Shown here piece by piece: positions 55,940 through 62,991 of a DNA stretch of 64,000 nt (position 1 is its first letter; each line of letters starts with the position of its first letter). This DNA is from Proteiniphilum sp. UBA5384 (GTDB taxonomy: Bacteria > Bacteroidota > Bacteroidia > Bacteroidales > Dysgonomonadaceae), in the NCBI RefSeq assembly GCF_002410825.1, contig NZ_DHOS01000002.1, positions 62,001 to 126,000 of the forward strand, written 5' to 3'. Under the pieces are notes generated by a model. It was given only the letters and a program-made list of their open reading frames with translations. It searched no databases and had not been told where the DNA came from. Made by a program: the position numbers and the translations under genes.

Positions 55940-58384
55940 TTATCTGATATTTGCAATTGAGATGATATCTGAAAATACACCTGCGGCTGTTACGCCGGCA
56001 CCGGCACCATATCCTTTGATTACCATCGGATATTCGTTGTAGCGTTCGGTAGTGATCATGATGATGTTGTTGCTGCCTTCCAGATCGTAGAAAGGGTGTC
56101 CCTGCTGTACTTCCCGCAATCCTACTTCACATTTCCCATTGTCGTACGATGCTACAAAACGGAGCCGTTTTCCTTCTTTCTCCAGTTCCTGGCGGCGGGA
56201 TTCGAAAGATGCATCCATCTCGGGAATGGTTTGCCAGAATTCCTGAAGGGAACCGTCGAAATATTTCTGGGGTACGAAGAGATTTTTCTTTACATCCGAT
56301 TGGTTTACATGGGCACCTGCTTCACGGGAGAGAATGACTAACTTCCGTGTCACATCCAATCCGCTCAGGTCAATGCGGGGATCGGGTTCGGCAAACTGTG
56401 CGTCGACCGCCATCCGGATGGCTTTGCTGAACTGGATATCTTCACTCAGCGTATTAAAGATAAAGTTTAATGTGCCGGAAAGTACCGCTTCCAGTTTCAC
56501 GATCTTATCTCCCGAATTGATCAGGGAGTTCATCGTGTTAATAATGGGAAGACCGGCTCCCACGTTTGTTTCAAAAAGGAATTTGACCCCTGCTTTACGG
56601 GCGGTTTCTTTCAGGTGACGGTAACTTTCATAATCAGATGAGGCGGCAATTTTATTAGCAGTAACTACCGAAATATTTTTTGCCATCAATTCGCCGTATA
56701 GTTTTGCAATGTCCGCACTTGCGGTACAATCGACAAATACGGAATTGAAGATATTCATCTTGATGATTTCGTCCCGAATGCGTTCCGGTGAACTTTGCAC
56801 GCCGTTGGTCATCAGCTTGTCGAAATACCCGTCCAGCGGTATTCCGTCGCGGGTGAACAATGCTTTGCGTCCGTTGGCGATTCCTACTATATTGATTCGT
56901 AGCTTATTTTGTTCTTTCAGCGTGCTTTGCTGTTGTTTGATCTGTTCCAGCAGGTTACCCCCTACCGTACCGGTACCGACAATGAAAAGATTTAATTCCT
57001 GGTACTGTGAGAGGAAAAAGGAATCATGGATTACATTGAGAGACTTTTTTAAATCGGATTTGGCGATTACACATGAGATATTGGTTTCCCCCCCCCCTTG
57101 TGCCAATGCAACAATACTGATACCGTTCCGTCCCAAAGCGCCGAAGAATTTTCCGGCAATACCGGGCACATGTTTCATATTCTGCCCTACGATGGCAATA
57201 GTTGCAAGGTCATACTCCACAATGATATCATTGATGCTTCCCATCCCGATCTCATGGGCAAACTCTTTCCTGAGTACTTGTTGTGAAAGGAGTGCGTCTT
57301 GTGATCGCACGCCGATGGATGAACTGTTCTCTGAAGATGCCTGTGAGACGATGAAAACGCTGATGCCGTTGTCGGCCAGTGCGGAGAAGATACGTTTGTT
57401 CACGCCGATTACCCCCACCATACCCAATCCTTGGATAGTGATTAGCGCAGTATCATTGATTGATGAAATCCCTTTAATGATCTTCCCGTTTGGTGTGGGC
57501 TGGATATTCCGGATAAGGGTTCCCTCTGCTTCGGGGTGGAATGTATTCTTTACACGTATGGGGATATCCTTGTGATAGACGGGAAAGATGGTAGGAGGAT
57601 AGATTACTTTTGCGCCGAAATTGGATAATTCGATCGCTTCGGTAAATGATAACTCTTCGATGACATAAGCCGAATTAATGATTTTTGGATCTGCTGTCAT
57701 AAACCCGTCCACGTCGGTCCATATCTCCAGTACCGAGGCATTCATGGCCGCTGCTATGATGGCTGCCGTGTAATCCGATCCACCCCGGCCCAAATTGGTG
57801 ACATCGTTATTATAGTTGCTCGATGAGATAAATCCCGGCACAATCGCCACATGGGGAGGCGGCATCTCGGAAAATGTCTTACGGATCAAATCATTGGACC
57901 GTGCCAGATCGGGGATATGGTTACGGAATTGTTTATCGGTCTTAATGAATTTTGTAGCGTCATAGAGTTGTGAACAGTCTATTATCTTGCTGATGATCAG
58001 TGAAGAGAGACGTTCACCGTAGCTGACGATCTTGTCAGAGGTCTTTTGGGACAGATCGCCTATAAGGTAAACCCCTTGTAAGATATTACGCAACTCATCG
58101 AATAGTTGCTGTGTTTTTTGCTTTATTTCCCGGATGTCGTCCGGTGAGGTGATCATCTTGTCGATGATCTCATTATGACGGGCGATTATTTCATCAATCA
58201 GCGGCTTATAACCGGGATTGCTGTTCAATGCGAAGTCGGCGGCAAGTAACAATCGATCTGTTACGCCACCCAAAGCGGAAACCACCACAATGACGGGTTC
58301 CCTTTCTGTTTCTATGATTTTCCTGACTCGTTCCAAACTGGCGGGGTCTCCAACGGATGTCCCTCCAAATTTCATCACCTTCAT
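55940..58384 (-). CDS. thrA: Bifunctional aspartate kinase / homoserine dehydrogenase I
   Basis: 814 residues. The aspartate kinase part (about 1-295) begins MKVMKFGGTSVGD and has NLGRGGSDYTAAIIAAAM and WTDVDGFMTADP. Two ACT domains follow (about 310-460, ALITIQGLGMVGVIGV, IAIVGQNMKHVPGIAGKFF). The homoserine dehydrogenase part (about 465-814) has the nucleotide site IVGTGTVGGNLL and LSGTLNFIFNTLSE. It makes aspartyl phosphate and homoserine. A run of ten G (plus strand C 57088-57097) encodes Gly-Gly-Gly in ALAQGGGETN of the second ACT domain and could be prone to slippage. A Thr-rich leader peptide lies about 185 bases upstream. Confidence 0.97.
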   Translation of the reverse strand: MKVMKFGGTSVGDPASLERVRKIIETEREPVIVVVSALGGVTDRLLLAADFALNSNPGYKPLIDEIIARHNEIIDKMITSPDDIREIKQKTQQLFDELRNILQGVYLIGDLSQKTSDKIVSYGERLSSLIISKIIDCSQLYDATKFIKTDKQFRNHIPDLARSNDLIRKTFSEMPPPHVAIVPGFISSSNYNNDVTNLGRGGSDYTAAIIAAAMNASVLEIWTDVDGFMTADPKIINSAYVIEELSFTEAIELSNFGAKVIYPPTIFPVYHKDIPIRVKNTFHPEAEGTLIRNIQPTPNGKIIKGISSINDTALITIQGLGMVGVIGVNKRIFSALADNGISVFIVSQASSENSSSIGVRSQDALLSQQVLRKEFAHEIGMGSINDIIVEYDLATIAIVGQNMKHVPGIAGKFFGALGRNGISIVALAQGGGETNISCVIAKSDLKKSLNVIHDSFFLSQYQELNLFIVGTGTVGGNLLEQIKQQQSTLKEQNKLRINIVGIANGRKALFTRDGIPLDGYFDKLMTNGVQSSPERIRDEIIKMNIFNSVFVDCTASADIAKLYGELMAKNISVVTANKIAASSDYESYRHLKETARKAGVKFLFETNVGAGLPIINTMNSLINSGDKIVKLEAVLSGTLNFIFNTLSEDIQFSKAIRMAVDAQFAEPDPRIDLSGLDVTRKLVILSREAGAHVNQSDVKKNLFVPQKYFDGSLQEFWQTIPEMDASFESRRQELEKEGKRLRFVASYDNGKCEVGLREVQQGHPFYDLEGSNNIIMITTERYNEYPMVIKGYGAGAGVTAAGVFSDIISIANIR

Positions 58385-58531
58385 ATGATTATTTTTTTAG
58401 AAGCCTGAAGTAAAGAAACCGGTTGTTAAATGAGGATTCCTTACTGTTTTTTTATTATTTGAACTGTTGTGTGTGGAAATTGAATTTATTCGAACGCCAT
58501 TCGACTTCTGTCTAATGTTGTTACCGTCAAA

Positions 58532-58582
58532 AAACGGACAAATCCGGTGCGAAGAATTTACATAACCCCCTAAGGGGTCATG
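58532..58582 (-). other. Candidate attenuator structures of the thr operon
   Basis: Minus-strand RNA: CATGACCCC (58582-58574) pairs with GGGGTTATG (58569-58561), allowing one G-T pair, in a hairpin that overlaps the last Thr codons of the leader peptide. Further down, CGGA (58546-58543) / TCCG (58538-58535) is followed by six T (58534-58529), a short terminator-like element. It overlaps an alternative stem CCGT (58536-58533) / ACGG (58527-58524). The mutual exclusion fits attenuation, but the terminator stem is only 4 bp, so folding is needed. The remaining sequence to 58385 holds a small palindrome (TCGAA/TTCGA) and nothing else I can support. Confidence 0.45.
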
Positions 58583-58638
58583 GTCATTGTAGTAGTGCTG
58601 TGGAGGTATGTTGGATACAATCTCTGCATGGAGAACAT
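58570..58638 (-). CDS. thrL: Threonine-rich leader peptide of the thr operon
   Basis: A 22-codon reading frame from ATG at 58638 (or ATG at 58629) to TAG at 58570. It ends in STTTMTMTP directly before the stop codon. Six of 22 residues are Thr and four are Met, an unlikely composition by chance, and both amino acids derive from the aspartate pathway. E. coli ThrL has the same logic, with runs of Thr and Ile. It lies between a promoter and thrA and is too short to be a normal gene. Ribosome stalling at the Thr codons would affect the hairpin that overlaps the stop codon. Confidence 0.6.
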   Translation of the reverse strand: MFSMQRLYPTYLHSTTTMTMTP

Positions 58639-58650
58639 ATAAATTTGCTG

Positions 58651-58681
58651 CAAAGATAACGCAATAATTGATAAAATGAAA
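58651..58681 (-). promoter_or_regulatory. Promoter of the thr operon
   Basis: Minus strand TATCTTTG (58658-58651) is a perfect -7 element, with TTTC (58681-58678) 19 bases upstream as a -33 box with one mismatch. Transcription would begin near 58644, just before the leader peptide, which leaves a leader RNA of about 260 bases before thrA. Confidence 0.65.
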
Positions 58682-58686
58682 TAAAA

Positions 58687-58723
58687 CCGGGAATTGTTCT
58701 TCATTATGAAGAACAATTCCCGG
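58687..58723 (-). terminator. Strong terminator after the ecotin gene
   Basis: A perfect 16-bp stem CCGGGAATTGTTCTTC / GAAGAACAATTCCCGG with a 5-base loop, followed on the minus strand by TTTTATTTCATTTT. It separates the ecotin gene from the thr operon promoter. Confidence 0.9.
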
Positions 58724-58754
58724 AAAATATTTTTGTCAGGCAGATAAGTATATA

Positions 58755-59660
58755 TTATTTCAAATCTCCTGCTTCCCAAACTTTGTATTGTACCGAGAAA
58801 TTATCTTTTTTAGGAATAAACACTACTACCGGGAGGCGGCTGTTATAATTCAACAGATAGGTAGTCCCGGTAACCACCTCGGTGCGGCGGGTATTCTCCG
58901 GACAAGCCATCCGTGTGGAACGAACTTCACCATCAGATTCAAAGATGAGATAGCTATAACCCCACCCTTCGATATCTTTTTTGACGAACGCTCCCATTAA
59001 CCCATACTTATTACAGTCCACTTCTGTTGTTATGCCGGGAATAATTTCTATTTTCCGATCTTTCTGCGAATTTTTTATTTCGGGAAGTAATAACACGTAA
59101 CGGTCATATCCCTCCATCGATTCGGGATATGCATTTAATGCTTCGGTTGCTTCTGTCTCCACTGTATTATTGAGTTCTTTATCCATTACATAGGGAGCAG
59201 AAGGATTCCATATCCGTTGTTTTATCTCTATTCCTTCCGAAGCAAAGACCATAGGGGGGATTACTTCGTCACTATTGATAATAATACTTTGCCCCTGTAC
59301 AAATTCGGTATGTTTGGTGTTATCGGGACAAGCCATCAAAGTAGAAATAGCGTCTCCATTTGATTCAAAAACATAATAACTAATACCGTCACTTAATGTC
59401 TTTTGTTCAAAATTACCCATCAATGAGTGGTGATTACAGTCCACTTCCATTGTCTTTCCGGGAATGATCTCTATTTTTATGGGATTAGAGGATCCCTCTT
59501 TCGGAGTAGGAACAGATAAGGTATGTACCTGGTATCCGTCTAATGTGTATAATGGAGATACATTACTCATTTGTCCTGTTTTTTTACTTCCACATGCTAC
59601 AGAAAAGAGTGCTATTGATAATAAAACAGACAACTGTTTTGTTAAAAAAGTAACTTTCAT
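58755..59660 (-). CDS. Lipoprotein with two tandem ecotin domains (serine protease inhibitor)
   Basis: 301 residues from the ATG at 59660, giving a signal peptide and lipobox-like SVAC (Cys23). Domain 1 (about 40-152) and domain 2 (about 178-297) each repeat the ecotin pattern: IEIIPGKTMEVDCN ... ISTLMACPD ... VFASEG, and IEIIPGITTEVDCN ... EGWGYSYLIF ... STRMACPE ... NYNSRLPVVVF ... YKVWEAGD. The disulfide pair is kept in both (Cys75/Cys111, Cys216/Cys253). E. coli ecotin has P1 Met84 in STMMAC; here P1 is Leu108 in domain 1 and Arg250 in domain 2. That predicts chymotrypsin/elastase-like and trypsin-like targets. Ecotin is normally a single-domain periplasmic homodimer, so a fused, lipid-anchored pair is unusual. 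It is the last gene of a minus-strand run. Confidence 0.88.
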   Translation of the reverse strand: MKVTFLTKQLSVLLSIALFSVACGSKKTGQMSNVSPLYTLDGYQVHTLSVPTPKEGSSNPIKIEIIPGKTMEVDCNHHSLMGNFEQKTLSDGISYYVFESNGDAISTLMACPDNTKHTEFVQGQSIIINSDEVIPPMVFASEGIEIKQRIWNPSAPYVMDKELNNTVETEATEALNAYPESMEGYDRYVLLLPEIKNSQKDRKIEIIPGITTEVDCNKYGLMGAFVKKDIEGWGYSYLIFESDGEVRSTRMACPENTRRTEVVTGTTYLLNYNSRLPVVVFIPKKDNFSVQYKVWEAGDLK

Positions 59661-59794
59661 AATGCTATTTTTTAATGATGAAAAGTTGCCGTAACGCATT
59701 ATACAAAACTTTCCATAATGGAAGGTTCTTTTCGCTTGTTAACCGGCTTTGGTTAGATATTAAACAAATAAGTGCATAAAAGGTTTAAAAGGTG

Positions 59795-59832
59795 AAAAAA
59801 CCGGAATGTGATTATTATTTCACATCCCGGTT
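59795..59832 (-). terminator. Terminator after the GH43 gene
   Basis: On the minus strand AACCGGGATGTG / CACATTCCGGTT forms a stem with one mismatch around a 10-base AT loop, followed by a T run (59800-59795). Confidence 0.85.
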
Positions 59833-59841
59833 CGTCGTGTT

Positions 59842-60828
59842 TTAGAGTGGATTCGCTGCTACCCCCTTAAAAGTGATTTCTACCGGTTTGATATATCCGT
59901 TTTCGTCAAACTCCATCTTTTCAATGCAGGTTGCCCGATGATCACGGTGGTTGTCTCCTAATGGGCGGCGGTGGTACACGATATACCAGTCGTCGCTTCC
60001 CGGTTTGTGGATCACCGAATGGTGTCCTGCACTGGTAGCAACTTCCGGGTTCTGTTCCAGGATAGTACCGATGCGTTCAAAAGGTCCCAATGGATTATCG
60101 GCAATGGCGTAAGCTACCCGGTAATCGGGGCTGCCCCAACCGCCTTCGGACCACATGAAGTAATACTTGCCATTCTCTTTGAACATAAAAGGTCCTTCGG
60201 TGTATCCTTCGGGAGTAATATCTTTATAAATATCACCGTCGGGGAAAGGTCTTAGTCCGGTAAAATCGTTATGAAGCAATACTACATTGCAATGACCCCA
60301 TCCTCCATAAAACATGTAATAGGTACTATCATTCTCTCTGAAAACAAACTGGTCGATAGGTTGGGCGCCGTGTACAATCTCATTGACCAAGGGTTTGCCG
60401 ATCAAATCCTTATAAGGTCCTTCAGGCCTGTCACTGACTGCTACGCCAATGCCTCCTGTTTCGTCCTCACTATGGATATCGTTTGCTGCAAAAAAGAAAT
60501 AGTATTTCCCTTCTTTTTCAATTACACCCGGAGCCCACATGGCTATTTTTGCCCATTTTATTTCTGCTGTATCCAGGATATTCTCATGTTTGGTCCAGTT
60601 TATCAGATCGGGCGATGAAAAGCAATCAAACTTTACCTGATTCTCGTATAAGTCTGAATAAGTGGGAAATATCCAATACTGGTCATTATATATAATCCCT
60701 TCGGGATCGGCGTACCACCCCTCAAAAATTGGGTTTCCTGAATATTGGATCTTGTCGTCATTCCCTTTGTTATTCATACAGGCGGATAATAGTAGGACTC
60801 CCGCCATCCATAAAAGCACTTTTTTCAT
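59842..60828 (-). CDS. GH43-family glycosidase lipoprotein
   Basis: 328 residues. Lipobox LLLSAC (Cys17). The five-bladed propeller has base Asp41 (GWYADPEGI), Asp159 (PIDQFVF) and acid Glu211 (YTEGPFMF). Blades show MWAPGVIEKEGKYYFFFAAND and KYYFMWSEGGWGSPDYRVAYA. The metal-type His in AGHHSVIHKPGSDDWYIVYHRR is typical of arabinofuranosidase/xylosidase members. It is 19 bases after the EEP-phosphoesterase fusion gene, so the two are co-transcribed. No SusC/SusD pair is nearby. Confidence 0.92.
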   Translation of the reverse strand: MKKVLLWMAGVLLLSACMNNKGNDDKIQYSGNPIFEGWYADPEGIIYNDQYWIFPTYSDLYENQVKFDCFSSPDLINWTKHENILDTAEIKWAKIAMWAPGVIEKEGKYYFFFAANDIHSEDETGGIGVAVSDRPEGPYKDLIGKPLVNEIVHGAQPIDQFVFRENDSTYYMFYGGWGHCNVVLLHNDFTGLRPFPDGDIYKDITPEGYTEGPFMFKENGKYYFMWSEGGWGSPDYRVAYAIADNPLGPFERIGTILEQNPEVATSAGHHSVIHKPGSDDWYIVYHRRPLGDNHRDHRATCIEKMEFDENGYIKPVEITFKGVAANPL

Positions 60829-60847
60829 TTCAATGATAAGTTTTTAT

Positions 60848-62698
60848 TTATAATTCCCTCTCCAGTAACTTTTCTCCTGCTGCATTGTACACTTCGAGTG
60901 TCAGTTTATCGCCTCTTTTTTCAAGCACCATCACCGTGCCGCCCGGTTCCCGGTTACCTCCGCCGATAATGACAGGGAAATTATTGCCTGCCTCACCTTT
61001 TTCAATGACCCGGTAACGGTGGGTATGTCCATTGAGGGAAATATCGAATGGAACGTCCTTGAGTACCGGTATCCACAGGTCGGAACAGGGGGAGAAACTA
61101 TCAGGTTTCACACCGAAAATGGGGATATGATGGATCAGTATCCTTTTATTGGCATTCTTAAAAGATGTCGATTGTACTTCTTCCTTCAGGAATTCGGCCT
61201 GGTCGATCCGGTGCTGGGTATAATCATTCATATCGTAATATACCCAATGGTCGTCCGGTTTGTCTTCTCCGCAATCGAGAAGGACAAAACGGGTGTCACC
61301 CAAGGAGAAAGCACTGTATGAATGGCCACGCATTCTGCCCAGGTAATCCCATAGGTGAAGGGAATACTCGCCACGCGTTTCGTGGTTTCCCCTGATAAAG
61401 ATGGAGGGTATCTCATCGCTTTTGATCCGGGGAGTGTAGGTGATCAACCTGTCTACAATATCGCTTTCAACTTCCACATCATCGAAACAGTCGCCATTAA
61501 AGATAACCAGGTCATAGGGCTTGTCATCTACCAAAGAATGCAATTTTTTGAACATCTCCATATTACTGTGGATGTCATTGTATACGATTACCCGGAAATC
61601 TTTCATATCATCATTCCAGGTAGTGAATGTTTTGATATCCGATCTGACGGTGTCTCCAAACTCCTTGTAGTAGCTGGAGTATCGGGTGATTTCCTGCGAC
61701 ACCACCCGGTAATAATATTTTGTGCCCGGTTGGAGGTCGGTAAGGCGCACCCGGTTGATTTTGTTGTTCGCCACCATCACTCCTTCAAGGAATGTACGTG
61801 CCCGTTTCAGGTTATCGGGATCGGTGCCGTATTCCACCCAACTGCGTGCCGGAACATTGGTCAACCACATCACGGTCATCTCGTCGGTACCGGGATTTTG
61901 CAGGTAGGGCATGGTGCGCATCACTTCAGAGGCTGGTGTTTTCAGGCGGATATCCACAAAAATAGGCCTGTGGTCAGATGCCACCTGCTCATCAACCACG
62001 TGAGCCCTGTATTTTGCATAGGTCTGCCCTTTGGCGGTATATCCCAATATATAATCGATTGTCCCTGTTGGTTTTCCGGAAGGGAATGTGAACTGTTTCG
62101 GGCTGGAAAGAATCTGCCATTGATCCTGGAGATATATAACCGGATCGGAATCGGGAGCAGCATTGAGGTCTCCCATGAGGAATACCGGTTTGTCCTGTTT
62201 TTTTACGGCTTCGGTTATTATTTTTACCGATTCGAGGCGCTCTTCGTTGGTGAGCGAAAGGTGTGTATTGACCACCACATATTTCTCGAGTTCCACTATC
62301 AGAGCCGTGCGTGCTTCTTTGGCACCCGGGAGGGATATCTTGCTTACCGCAATCGGCTTTTCGCGTGTGAGGACACCATTGCCATATTTTCCCCCATCGT
62401 GCAGGATAGAATAACCAAAGGTAGCGTGCATGCCGGTCTGCTCCGCAAGCATCTGCATGATATCGATATTGCCGCTTCTTGCCACCACGCTGTCCACCTC
62501 CTGTAATCCCACAACTTCGGGATTGGTGTCGAGGATTAGCCTGCCGATTCGATCAATATCCATTTTACCGTCCATCCCTTCGCCGTGATGGATATTATAA
62601 CTCATCAGGCGGTGTGTATTTTCCCGTTGCGGAAATGTTTGTGCCTGGACGTGAAACAGTGCCAGGCAGAAAAATAATAAAAAGACCGTTTTTTTCAT
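60848..62698 (-). CDS. Fusion of EEP phosphodiesterase and calcineurin-like metallophosphoesterase
   Basis: 616 residues. Signal peptide (about 1-19, ending VQAQ). The EEP domain (about 28-255) has LMSYNIHHGEG, VVGLQEVDSV, MGDLNAAPDSDP, GTIDYILG and ASDHRPIF, all catalytic positions intact. A fibronectin-like / purple-acid-phosphatase N-terminal domain (about 260-355, MTVMWLTNVPARSWVEYGTD, LQPGTKYYYRV) links to a metallophosphoesterase (about 365-575). The latter has YNDIHSN, FNGDCFDD, IRGNHETRG, LIHHIPIF and NGHTHRYR, with all metal ligands present. Two phosphoesterase active sites in one exported chain suggest stepwise attack on a phosphodiester, first cleavage and then phosphate release. 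Co-transcribed with GH43. Confidence 0.92.
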   Translation of the reverse strand: MKKTVFLLFFCLALFHVQAQTFPQRENTHRLMSYNIHHGEGMDGKMDIDRIGRLILDTNPEVVGLQEVDSVVARSGNIDIMQMLAEQTGMHATFGYSILHDGGKYGNGVLTREKPIAVSKISLPGAKEARTALIVELEKYVVVNTHLSLTNEERLESVKIITEAVKKQDKPVFLMGDLNAAPDSDPVIYLQDQWQILSSPKQFTFPSGKPTGTIDYILGYTAKGQTYAKYRAHVVDEQVASDHRPIFVDIRLKTPASEVMRTMPYLQNPGTDEMTVMWLTNVPARSWVEYGTDPDNLKRARTFLEGVMVANNKINRVRLTDLQPGTKYYYRVVSQEITRYSSYYKEFGDTVRSDIKTFTTWNDDMKDFRVIVYNDIHSNMEMFKKLHSLVDDKPYDLVIFNGDCFDDVEVESDIVDRLITYTPRIKSDEIPSIFIRGNHETRGEYSLHLWDYLGRMRGHSYSAFSLGDTRFVLLDCGEDKPDDHWVYYDMNDYTQHRIDQAEFLKEEVQSTSFKNANKRILIHHIPIFGVKPDSFSPCSDLWIPVLKDVPFDISLNGHTHRYRVIEKGEAGNNFPVIIGGGNREPGGTVMVLEKRGDKLTLEVYNAAGEKLLEREL

Positions 62699-62831
62699 TT
62701 TATCGTATGTTTTTGAGTTTCCTTTCCGCTTTATTATTTTTTAGCAAAGTAAGCAAAAAAAGTGATTTTTACGGTTATTTTGAAAGAAAAATTGAAGTTT
62801 CGTATGTCCTGCGTCTACAGGTTGTTTTGAA

Positions 62832-62942
62832 GGTATCGCATTTTGCAATACCAAAAAGTCAATTTCAGTTTCGGATAGTTGGAATACACTTCCTCCCCTT
62901 ACTCTTGTGAATTACGCATTTTGCGTTACGCATTTTGCGTAA
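62832..62942. repeat. Cluster of palindromes around GCATTTTGC before the ATPase gene
   Basis: ACGCATTTTGCGT occurs twice in tandem (62914-62926 and 62928-62940, period 14) and is an inverted repeat. A related palindrome with the same GCATTTTGC core, flanked by GGTAT/ATACC, is at 62832-62852. The tandem copies end 51 bases before the ATPase start codon and look like operators. The 293-base gap holds nothing else I can support. Confidence 0.65.
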
Positions 62943-62991
62943 TAATAAAAAGTTGTATATATTTGTACGAAATTAAAATCAATATAATAAT

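Noticed and set aside
56709..57575. 288-codon plus-strand frame opposite thrA
   Set aside because: Ser/Pro/Ile-rich shadow of a conserved enzyme; no start context or homology features.
58687..58723. Perfect 16-bp inverted repeat as a CRISPR or REP-like unit
   Set aside because: Single copy, located at a transcript end and followed by T-rich sequence on the minus strand; it is an ordinary terminator.
61355..62506. 383-codon plus-strand frame opposite the EEP-phosphoesterase fusion
   Set aside because: Lies entirely within an intact gene with all catalytic motifs on the other strand and has no signal or domain of its own.
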